Shown here one piece after another: positions 5,775 through 12,365 of a stretch of 15,183 nt of DNA. The position numbers and the translations under genes are program-made. The notes below the pieces were generated by a model that saw only the letters and a list, made by a program, of their open reading frames with translations, ran no database searches and had not been told where the DNA came from. Every line of letters begins with the position of its first letter. Position 1 is the first letter of the stretch. The DNA lies in NCBI GenBank assembly GCA_037446115.1, contig JBBIJF010000052.1, positions 1 through 15,183 on the forward strand. Reading direction: 5' to 3'. Origin of the DNA: JANWXD01 sp037446115 (lineage in GTDB: Bacteria; Acidobacteriota; Terriglobia; Bryobacterales; Bryobacteraceae).

Positions 5775-6824
5775 ATGGTTCAGCACTTCGGACTAAGTGT
5801 AGGGGAGGATCTGCGCGAGTATCTTCGCGATTTCTATGGGCGCCGCCTGAAGCGGTCCGCCGACTTCTCTCAGAAAGCCTGCTGCACGGAGGAGACCCGG
5901 AAGCGCTACGGGGAAATCCTGGCGTTGCTGCCGGAGGAGGTGCGCGATCGCCACTACGGCTGCGGCTGCCCGATTCCGGATGATGAGCTGACCGGGCTCA
6001 CCGCGCTGGATCTCGGATCGGGCGCGGGCGTAGACGCGTTCATCCTGGCCCGCAGAGTCGGCCCGCGCGGATTCGTCTACGGAGTGGACATGACTCCGGA
6101 ACAGCTCGAAGTGGCGCGCCGCTGGGCCCCGGAAGTGGCGCGGCGCTTCGGATACCCCGCGCCCAATACGGCCTTCGTCGAAGACTACATCGAGGTTGCC
6201 GCCACGGTCCCGGATGAGAGCATAGACCTGGTCGTTTCCGACTGTGTGATCAACCTTTCGCCGCGCAAGGATCTGGTGTTCCGGACCATCCGGCGCGTAC
6301 TCAAAGAAGGCGGAGAGTTTTTCATTTCCGATATCGTCGCCGATCGTCGCCTGTCGGAGCCCCTTCGTGACGACCCGGAGCTGGTGGCCGAGTGCCTGGG
6401 CGGTGCGATGTACGAAGCCGACTGGTTTGACTGTATGGAAGAAGCCGGATTCCGCGACGTACGGGTGGTCGAGCGAACCGTGGTGCAGACGGAAGTCCGC
6501 GGCGAGCCGGCGGTGTTCTCCTCGCTGACCGTGCGCGGCTTTAAGTTCCGCGAACCGCTTGATCGCCGTTGCGAGGATTACGGGCAGACCGCCGTGTACT
6601 TGGGTAACGTTCCGGGTTGCGAAGCCCGCTTCGTTTTGGACGGCGGGCACGTGTTTGAGGCGGGGCGGCCGACTCCGGTCTGCCGCAACACAGCCCGGAT
6701 ACTGTCGGAGACCCGCCTGGCTCGATACTTCGAAGTAACCCCTCCGCGCAAGCACTTCGGCCCGTTCCGGTGTCAGGCGCCGCAACCCGCCGTGCCGGCC
6801 GCCCCGGTGAGGAACTGCTGCTGA
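5775..6824 (+). CDS. arsM: Arsenite S-adenosylmethionine methyltransferase (AS3MT-like ArsM)
   Basis: SAM-dependent enzyme that methylates trivalent arsenic to mono-, di- and possibly trimethyl forms. Of 349 residues, 1-75 form an N-terminal region with FYGRRLKRSADFSQKACC (20-37). The class I methyltransferase domain follows, with LDLGSGAGVD (78-87), VYGVDMTPEQLEVA (101-114) and SDCVINLSP (155-163). The arsenic-binding cysteines of animal AS3MT have clear counterparts: C36 or C37, C63 in YGCGCP, C157 in SDCVINL and C207 in AECLGGAMY. The C-terminal region (about 250-325) resembles the AS3MT C-terminal domain, and the chain ends in NCC. The frame is open upstream to 5625, but the homologous part starts at ATG 5775; the Shine-Dalgarno is weak. 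It lies 35 nt after mtnP. No arsR repressor or As(III)-responsive operator is visible, so expression may simply follow the upstream genes. Confidence 0.9.
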   Translation: MVQHFGLSVGEDLREYLRDFYGRRLKRSADFSQKACCTEETRKRYGEILALLPEEVRDRHYGCGCPIPDDELTGLTALDLGSGAGVDAFILARRVGPRGFVYGVDMTPEQLEVARRWAPEVARRFGYPAPNTAFVEDYIEVAATVPDESIDLVVSDCVINLSPRKDLVFRTIRRVLKEGGEFFISDIVADRRLSEPLRDDPELVAECLGGAMYEADWFDCMEEAGFRDVRVVERTVVQTEVRGEPAVFSSLTVRGFKFREPLDRRCEDYGQTAVYLGNVPGCEARFVLDGGHVFEAGRPTPVCRNTARILSETRLARYFEVTPPRKHFGPFRCQAPQPAVPAAPVRNCC

Positions 6825-6847
6825 GGGCTGCTCGCGGCCGAGGCTTG

Positions 6848-6853
6848 TATGCT
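6848..6853 (+). promoter_or_regulatory. Candidate -10 box 6 nt before a start codon (leaderless-type promoter)
   Basis: TATGCT is followed by GGGAGA and then the ATG at 6860, so transcription would start at or next to the A of the start codon. The same stretch, with one inserted base, occurs in the tRNA-Lys promoter (GCTTG(C)TATGCTGGGAG), which supports the box. No clear -35 box is seen. GGGAGA could instead act as a too-close Shine-Dalgarno. Confidence 0.4.
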
Positions 6854-6859
6854 GGGAGA

Positions 6860-8134
6860 ATGCGAGCCATCGCCGGTCTGGCCTGTGCCGTACTCGTTCA
6901 CGGCGCGACATTCCCCCTCCGCCTGGATCGGCCCGCGGAGGTCGTGGCCGAGCTGCGCATGCGTTCTCCCGGATCGGACTTTGCGCGGCCCGGACGCGAG
7001 GCGGCGGTGGCGGCGATTTCGGTCGCCGGTAAACCGATCCATCACGTGACGCTGTTTGCCGGAGAAGACGCCTATGTTTACCGCGTCTTTCTCGGCGAGC
7101 TGGGAGCAGGAGAACACACGGTGCATGTCGAGCGCGACCCGAAATGGTCGGCGCCCGGCTCCGGACTCGAAGTGGAATCCGCCGCGTTTCGCCGGCTGCG
7201 CCCCGGCGAGCCGGAGTACCACGTGGTGGCTCATGCTCCGGTGCTCTATGCGCGGCCTGACACGCTTGTCCGGTTCAGCGACGTGCCGCTCGTGGCCTAC
7301 TGCGAGCGTTTCGAAGAGGCGGGCCGGGAGGTGCTCCAATACACGGTGGTGTTCTCCAACGAAGACGGGGGCACACCGGCGCCTGCTCTGATGGCTCGCT
7401 GGGGACGCACCACGGACATCGAATGGGTCTACCGGGTGTACTTCGACCGGGACGGAAAACCGGAACGGGCCGTCATCCAAGGCAAAGGGCACAAGGAGGA
7501 GGAGTTTTCCGGAGTTCGCGAGGGCGGACATCCCTTGCTCTACGTGATCACGGATAACAACATGGTCGGCGGCTCAGGCAGGGCCACGTTACGCTACCAG
7601 CTTGCGCCGAGCCTGGTGGAGTTGAGCGGCGGCTCGCGAGAGCGCGTGATGGATGCCGACCCGGTGCTGTACCGCGTTGCGGCTCAGGAGCTCGAGCGCG
7701 AGAGCAAACTGCGCGCCTTCGGCGCGACGGGCGGAGAACGCGTGGGCGATCCCCGAAGCTATCTGTACGTGGAGATGAAGCTGGCGGTGGAGGACGCTGC
7801 CGTTGCGGCCCGCGTGCGGCTGAAGAATGAAGGTCGCTGGCGGGCTTCCCATCTTGGACGGGCGGATTACGCCGTCGCGCGCAACGGTTGGGTACGGACC
7901 ACGGTGGAGCTGCCGCCGCGTACGGAGCCGGAGCGCATCGCCGAGCTGGGGTTCGAGTGCCTGCTGGCGCCGCGGCGTGTGGATGGCAAGGAGACGTGGC
8001 CGGACCACGGGCGGTGCCGCATCGAGAAGCTGGGAAGAATCTTTTTCCTGGATTCCAACTACAGGCCGCGCGCGATCAGCAAAGAACTCTCGGCCGAACT
8101 TACCGGCGGCGAGATGCTGTCTGCCGGCTGGTAG
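6860..8134 (+). CDS. Secreted protein of unknown function
   Basis: I do not recognise this 424-residue protein. It begins with a Sec-type signal peptide, a basic start then a hydrophobic run ALAC-like core (GLACAVLVHG, residues 6-15), with likely cleavage near the ATF that follows. The mature chain looks beta-rich and lacks membrane segments. Notable stretches are VVAHAPVLYARPDTL, then SNEDGGTPAP and ARWGRTTDIEWVYRVYFDRD in the middle, and YVITDNNMVGG after it. The dense Trp, Arg, Asp and Thr of the central block look like a conserved functional core, but I cannot name a domain. The open frame extends upstream to 6770; the ATG at 6860 is chosen because it gives the signal peptide and sits behind a -10-like box. 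It lies 35 nt after arsM and 11 nt before the TPR gene, so it may form a sub-unit with the next two genes, which also encode envelope-type proteins. Confidence 0.85.
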   Translation: MRAIAGLACAVLVHGATFPLRLDRPAEVVAELRMRSPGSDFARPGREAAVAAISVAGKPIHHVTLFAGEDAYVYRVFLGELGAGEHTVHVERDPKWSAPGSGLEVESAAFRRLRPGEPEYHVVAHAPVLYARPDTLVRFSDVPLVAYCERFEEAGREVLQYTVVFSNEDGGTPAPALMARWGRTTDIEWVYRVYFDRDGKPERAVIQGKGHKEEEFSGVREGGHPLLYVITDNNMVGGSGRATLRYQLAPSLVELSGGSRERVMDADPVLYRVAAQELERESKLRAFGATGGERVGDPRSYLYVEMKLAVEDAAVAARVRLKNEGRWRASHLGRADYAVARNGWVRTTVELPPRTEPERIAELGFECLLAPRRVDGKETWPDHGRCRIEKLGRIFFLDSNYRPRAISKELSAELTGGEMLSAGW

Positions 8135-8137
8135 AAT
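8132..8137 (+). promoter_or_regulatory. Candidate -10 box overlapping a stop codon
   Basis: TAGAAT includes the TAG stop of the preceding gene and lies 8 nt before the ATG at 8146. It would give a near-leaderless transcript. TGGAG just downstream (8138-8142) is a competing Shine-Dalgarno explanation with a 3-nt spacer. No -35 box is evident. Confidence 0.3.
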
Positions 8138-8145
8138 TGGAGCTT

Positions 8146-8829
8146 ATGAAGGCCGCCATCGGCGTGATTGCCGCTGCGATCTTGAGCGCGGTGACGATCA
8201 ACGAACTGCGCGCCGCGCGGGACCGGCAGGATCTGGGCACGCTCGAGGCGGCGGCCGCGCAGCTGTCTGCGGAAGCAGCCGGCCGGCCCAAGGACGGGGC
8301 AGCCCATTATCGGGCGGCCGTCGCGGAATCCTACCTGGCGGAGGTGGCCTGGCAGCTGGGTCAAAGAGACAAGGCACGCGCGGCAGTCCAGGAGGGCATT
8401 CGGGCCGCGCAGCGGGCGGTGGAGCTGGCCGGCAATAACGCGGAGTATCACCGGATTCTGGGCACGTTGTGCGGCCAGGCCGTCCCGTTCGACCTGTTGC
8501 GGGCCTTCCAGTACGCAGGCTGCGCGCGCGATTCCATCCACAAAGCCCTGGAACTGGATCCCAAGTCTGCGGCCGCCTACGTGAGCCGCGGCGTCGGAAA
8601 TTACTACCTGCCGGTCGCGATGGGCGGGGGCGCCGAGGCGGCGCTACGGGATTTTCAGAAAGCGGTCGAGCTCGATCCCCGCTCGGATGAGGCCTACCTG
8701 TGGATGGGTATCGCTCTGCGCAGCCTGAAGCGCTATGCGGAGGCGAAGGCCGCCTTCGAGAAGTCACTGGCGTTGAATCCCGCACGAGTCTGGGCCCGGC
8801 GCCAGATGGAGAAGACGCCGGCCCGGTGA
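8146..8829 (+). CDS. Tetratricopeptide repeat protein with N-terminal signal/anchor
   Basis: Protein of 227 residues. The first 18 or so residues (KAAIGVIAAAILSAVTI) form a hydrophobic segment that could be a signal peptide or a membrane anchor, placing the rest outside the cytoplasm. TPR-like helix pairs follow: around 55-95, a central region 100-138 ending in ALELDP (134-139), a repeat 143-178 ending in AVELDP (173-178), and 182-212 ending in SLALNP (207-212). The N-terminal half is alanine-rich and helical. TPR scaffolds mediate protein-protein contacts; a partner cannot be named. The start at 8146 is behind TGGAG; the open frame upstream to 7888 overlaps the preceding gene. The stop overlaps the start of the membrane protein gene (TGATG at 8827-8831), so the two are translationally coupled and may work together. 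Confidence 0.9.
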   Translation: MKAAIGVIAAAILSAVTINELRAARDRQDLGTLEAAAAQLSAEAAGRPKDGAAHYRAAVAESYLAEVAWQLGQRDKARAAVQEGIRAAQRAVELAGNNAEYHRILGTLCGQAVPFDLLRAFQYAGCARDSIHKALELDPKSAAAYVSRGVGNYYLPVAMGGGAEAALRDFQKAVELDPRSDEAYLWMGIALRSLKRYAEAKAAFEKSLALNPARVWARRQMEKTPAR

Positions 8830-10562
8830 TGCGTGCGCGCGTGGGGGTGGCGGCGGCGATCATCGCGATCACGCTCGCCGGCTTCTTTCTCTTCCCAGGA
8901 CACACCTACCTGTATTCGGACACGCAGATTTACTTGCCCATCCTGGAGCGTTACTGGGACGGCAGCGTATTTACCCGGGAACCACTCGCTCAGCGGCCGC
9001 ACGTAGCCTTTACGATTTACGACGAAGCAGCCCTCCTGCTCCGGCGGCTGACGGGGTTGGACTTTCAGGGCGTACTCGTGCTCCAGCAGCTGGTTTTCCG
9101 CACACTGGGGACATTAGGCGTCTTCCTGATCGCGGCCTCGCTGGGACTGTCCCGGCCCATGGCGCTGCTGGCCGCAGCCGTGTTTTCGCTCGGTGCGACG
9201 ATTGCCGGCCCGGCGGTGCTTACTGTGGAGTACGAGCCCGTGCCCCGGGGCTTCGCCGTACCGCTGCTGCTGCTCGCAGTCGGGTTCGTGGCGCAGGGGC
9301 GGGATCTGGCGGCAGGGCTGACGGCCTCGCTCGCCTTCCTCTACCACGCTCCGACCACCATTCCCTTCTGGCTCGTCTACTTTTGCCTCGCCTTGTGGCC
9401 CACGCGGCCCGCGATCATGACGCGGCACATCCTCGGGCTTGCGCCGCTCATGTTCGCCGTTCTGAGCATGATGATTCTCTCGCGCATCCAGCCGGGAGTG
9501 ACGGAGCCCCAGCCCTTTTTCGGGACGATCGAGCCCGCCCTCGAACAACTCCAGCGCCTCCGCGCGCCCTACAACTGGATTTCGATGTGGGACCCCTACT
9601 GGTACCGGCATTACACGTTTCTCTGGCTGGTGTCGCTGGGTGCGTTCTGGCGCCTGCGCAAACTGGCGCCGGAAGATCTCAAGTTTTTTCTGGTCGGCAT
9701 GCCGCTCTGGGGGATCCTGAGCATTCCGCTCTCCTACGTGCTGCTGGACCGGATGAAGTGGGTGCTCATACCGCAGATCCAGCCGGCGCGTGCGGTGCTG
9801 TTTGTCACGGCCTTCGCCGTGATTCTCGGGGCGGCGGCGGGGTTGCGGGCGGCCGGTGCGGGCAGATTCTGGGAGGCCGCGGCGTGGCTCATCGTTGCCT
9901 TTGCCGTGCCTGCGAGTCCCCGCATTCTCCAGCTCCTGGTGCCGGACCTGACGAGTCCCCTGGTGCGGCGGCGCCTGGCGGTGGTGGCCGCACTGGCGGC
10001 CGTCTTCATCCTGGCGGCCTGGGCCGAATCGGCGCGCAAGCGGTGGCGCGGCGCGGCGCTGCTGGTGGCGCTGCTGTTGCCCTTCCCGATGCTTCCGCAC
10101 GCTGCGCGCGTGCGGAACTATCCCCATCTGGATAGCCCCGAGCTGGACGAGCTTGCACGGTGGGCGCGGCAGGCGACTCCCAGGGAGGCCGTGTTTCTCT
10201 TCCCTGATGCAGGCAAGGAACTGTATCCCGGCATTTTCCGCGCAAAGTCCTTGCGAGCCGTGTATGTGGACTGGAAAGCGGGCGGGCAGATCAACTTTCT
10301 TCCGAAGCTGGGCTTTGAGTGGTGGCGCCGGTGGCAGCAGACGGCCGCAGGGCTCGATGCATCCGGCCCCGAGCGCTACCGTGAACTGGGCATTGACTAC
10401 CTGGTGTTTCGGAGGCCGCCGCGGCCCATCCCGGGCTGCGAACCGGTGTTTACCAATGCGCGCTTTTCGGTGTGCCGTCTGAAGAATGCCGCTCAGGCCG
10501 GCGGTGCTGGGATGCCGAGGCCCGTAGCGGGCCGCGGAGAGATGGCCGCCGACGGGCAGTAG
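8829..10562 (+). CDS. Polytopic membrane protein, GT-C glycosyltransferase-like
   Basis: The 577-residue product has about ten hydrophobic segments, among them 5-23, 92-104, 110-135, 141-156, 162-190, 201-218, 263-275, 286-305, 321-339, 347-361, 383-398 and 408-421. A soluble C-terminal domain (about 430-550) follows. The first loop holds YLYSDTQIYLP (27-37); an Asp here is the position of the catalytic acid in GT-C enzymes that use polyprenyl-linked sugars. The C-terminal domain has TPREAVFLFPD (450-460), then FRAKSLRAVYVDWKAGG (470-486) and WWRRW (498-502). That pattern is familiar from ends of other uncharacterised GT-C-like membrane proteins. The exact reaction is unknown. Start ATG 8829 overlaps the TPR stop. 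The last 23 residues are Gly/Ala-rich and overlap the tail of the convergent gene, so the conserved part likely ends near residue 552. Confidence 0.85.
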   Translation: MRARVGVAAAIIAITLAGFFLFPGHTYLYSDTQIYLPILERYWDGSVFTREPLAQRPHVAFTIYDEAALLLRRLTGLDFQGVLVLQQLVFRTLGTLGVFLIAASLGLSRPMALLAAAVFSLGATIAGPAVLTVEYEPVPRGFAVPLLLLAVGFVAQGRDLAAGLTASLAFLYHAPTTIPFWLVYFCLALWPTRPAIMTRHILGLAPLMFAVLSMMILSRIQPGVTEPQPFFGTIEPALEQLQRLRAPYNWISMWDPYWYRHYTFLWLVSLGAFWRLRKLAPEDLKFFLVGMPLWGILSIPLSYVLLDRMKWVLIPQIQPARAVLFVTAFAVILGAAAGLRAAGAGRFWEAAAWLIVAFAVPASPRILQLLVPDLTSPLVRRRLAVVAALAAVFILAAWAESARKRWRGAALLVALLLPFPMLPHAARVRNYPHLDSPELDELARWARQATPREAVFLFPDAGKELYPGIFRAKSLRAVYVDWKAGGQINFLPKLGFEWWRRWQQTAAGLDASGPERYRELGIDYLVFRRPPRPIPGCEPVFTNARFSVCRLKNAAQAGGAGMPRPVAGRGEMAADGQ

Positions 10563-11431
10563 CGCGAGATCATTTCCAGAGCGATCGCAGCCCGGCGCAC
10601 GCGCTCCCGCGAGAGGGCGACCACCGTGGACTCCAGGTGCGTTCCGCTCGGGTAGACATCCGGCGCGTTGCGCAGGCCGAACTTCAGGTAGATCGGGGCC
10701 GCCACCCGGATCAGTTCCGGGATCTCGTAGTGACGGATGAACCCGCCAATGTTGTCCGGCGCCTCGACGTAGAAATCAATGGGAACCTTGCCGAGCGCGG
10801 CGCGGATGGCGGCGATCTGGGGAAGCGTCAGATCCGAGGGGATGTTGACGGTGTCCGCTCCGAGGTGCGCCAGCAAACGCGCACTGGCCGGATTGGCCGG
10901 AGCCATCATCACCGACGTCTTGATGATGAGTGCCCGGGGCAGTTCTCCGGCCGCGCGGAGCTTTCCGATGATCTCGAGCAACCCGAGATCGGAGACGAGC
11001 ACGCTGCGCAGGCCCAAGGTGACGGCGCGGCGCAAATCTTCGAGCGCGAAAACCAGCTGGTCCGCTCCGCGAAGGCTGAGGCCGAGGGTTTTGCCGGCCT
11101 GCGAGTAAGCCTGTGCGCCGATGTCGAAGGTCGCGCGCGGCCCGATGAACAGGTTCACTTCGATGGCGGCGTTACGGCCCAGGGCGAGCATCTCGGAGAT
11201 CTCCGCGTCGGTGAGCAGCATGATGCCGCTGCCCTGGCTGACGCGGTGTACGGGCACGTTGCGCCGCTCGGCCTCTTCGAGAACCGCCGCCAGGGAGCGA
11301 GGACCCTCGGTAGACGGAATCTCGATGCGGAACTGCCCTCCGTCCGGGAAACGCTGGGCCGAGTCCGGACAATCTCGCAGATCAGCGTCCGGGAGTCCCG
11401 TTGCGCGCAGCCACTGGCGAGCGATCTGCAT
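10493..11431 (-). CDS. U32-peptidase-like TIM-barrel protein
   Basis: The 312-residue product belongs to a conserved group often labelled U32 family peptidase in Actinobacteria and Acidobacteriota; its true activity is unknown. Family blocks are FPDGGQFRIEIPSTEGP (28-44), HRVSQGSGIMLLTDAEI (62-78), FIGPRATFDIGAQAYS (95-110), RGADQLVFALEDLRRAV (121-137), KTSVMMAPANPASARLL (171-187), INVP-like NIPSDLTLPQ (196-205), YVEAPDNIGGFIRHYEIPEL (221-240) and YLKFGLRNAPDVYPSGTHL (248-266). The alternating hydrophobic beta and alpha pattern suits a TIM barrel. I do not see the classical U32 catalytic signature, so peptidase activity is doubtful. ATG 11431 is chosen because it lies 4 nt after the thrB stop and matches family N termini. 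The tail after about residue 290 is Pro/Ala-rich and overlaps the convergent membrane protein gene. Confidence 0.82.
   Translation of the reverse strand: MQIARQWLRATGLPDADLRDCPDSAQRFPDGGQFRIEIPSTEGPRSLAAVLEEAERRNVPVHRVSQGSGIMLLTDAEISEMLALGRNAAIEVNLFIGPRATFDIGAQAYSQAGKTLGLSLRGADQLVFALEDLRRAVTLGLRSVLVSDLGLLEIIGKLRAAGELPRALIIKTSVMMAPANPASARLLAHLGADTVNIPSDLTLPQIAAIRAALGKVPIDFYVEAPDNIGGFIRHYEIPELIRVAAPIYLKFGLRNAPDVYPSGTHLESTVVALSRERVRRAAIALEMISRYCPSAAISPRPATGLGIPAPPA
10515..10537. terminator. Strong hairpin inside a convergent gene overlap
   Basis: CCGAGGCCCG and CGGGCCGCGG flank a TAG loop. Nine of ten positions pair, with one A-G mismatch. It sits near the middle of the 70-bp overlap between the two convergent genes. 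No T-run follows on either strand, so it is not a standard intrinsic terminator. It could still slow polymerase from both sides or protect 3' ends. Confidence 0.3.
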
Positions 11432-11435
11432 GGCT

Positions 11436-12365
11436 TCAGCACACCTCGGTTGAGAGTTCGTAGCCCCGGCGGGCCACTTCGGTTCGGAAGATCTGTGCGT
11501 CCCGGCCATGCGTGCGGAAAATCTCCGGTACGAGGTCACAGACCTTTTCGGCGCCGCGCTCGTAGAAGACCAAAATGGAAGGGCCGGCGCCGCTCAGGCA
11601 GCATCCCAGCAGGCCCGGGGCGCGCAACTGGAGAATATCCTTCATTCCCGGCACGAGCCGGAGGCGGTAGGGTTGGTGCAGGCGGTCTTCGAGCGCCGTG
11701 GGGAAGACGTCCGTGGAGCCGGCGGCCAGGGCGGCCACCAGCAGTGCGGCACGCTGGATGTTGAAGATCGCGTCTTCTTTGGGATAGGATTCCGGCAACA
11801 CGGAGCGGGCTTCGGAGGTGGGTAAGGCGAAGTCGGGCACCACCACGGCCACGCCGAAGTGCTCGGGCAGCTCCAGGCGGACGGCGCAGGCGGTTCCGGC
11901 GGCGTCCACCGCGGTGGCCACCACCGAGCCCAGCACGCACGCGGCCACGTTGTCAGGATGGCCCTCCAGGCGCGCAGCTTCTTCCAGAATGCGGGGTGCG
12001 TCCCAGCCCAGGCCGAGCAGGTCATTGGCGATGACTACGCCGGCGGTGTGAGCTGCGGCGCTCGAACCCAGACCTTTGCCGATGGGGATTTCGTTGTGAA
12101 TGTTCAATTCGGCGGGCGTGAGCTCCCTGCGGGTTCCGCGCGCCACGGCTTGCGCCGTCTGCCAGATCAGGTTATCTTCCCCCGTCGAGATCAGGGCGAC
12201 GTCGCGGCCGGAGGCGCAGATGCGCAACGCGTCGCTCGGCCGGAAGCGACATTCCAGGTAGATCCCCAGGGCGAGCCCGAGCGCATCGAAGCCCGGACCG
12301 AGGTTGGCGCTGGAGGCCGGCACCCGCAACCGCCGCCATGTACACCGGCGCTCAGAAGCCGCCAT
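11436..12365 (-). CDS. thrB: Homoserine kinase
   Basis: GHMP-family kinase that phosphorylates L-homoserine with ATP to O-phosphohomoserine, the step before threonine synthase. The 309-residue product has all family blocks: RVPASSANLGPGFDALGLAL (14-33), the ATP-binding PIGKGLGSSAAA (94-105), EGHPDNVAA (134-142) and the third GHMP motif LSGAGPS (257-263). The EGHPDN and ANLGPGFD blocks point to ThrB rather than a sugar kinase. Start ATG 12365 overlaps the upstream oxidoreductase stop by 14 bp and has GGAAGG 9 nt upstream. TTG at 12326, beginning LRVPASS, would be a shorter option. The U32-like gene starts 4 nt after its stop. Neither thrA nor thrC is visible, so thrB has left the usual thr cluster and is coupled to non-threonine genes. 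Confidence 0.94.
   Translation of the reverse strand: MAASERRCTWRRLRVPASSANLGPGFDALGLALGIYLECRFRPSDALRICASGRDVALISTGEDNLIWQTAQAVARGTRRELTPAELNIHNEIPIGKGLGSSAAAHTAGVVIANDLLGLGWDAPRILEEAARLEGHPDNVAACVLGSVVATAVDAAGTACAVRLELPEHFGVAVVVPDFALPTSEARSVLPESYPKEDAIFNIQRAALLVAALAAGSTDVFPTALEDRLHQPYRLRLVPGMKDILQLRAPGLLGCCLSGAGPSILVFYERGAEKVCDLVPEIFRTHGRDAQIFRTEVARRGYELSTEVC

Noticed and set aside
5558..5983. A 141-codon plus-strand frame across the mtnP-arsM junction
   Set aside because: Ser/Arg-rich product with no domain; it overlaps both real genes in another frame.
10515..10537. The hairpin as a standard intrinsic terminator
   Set aside because: No run of T follows on either strand, so it is listed only as a weak terminator candidate.
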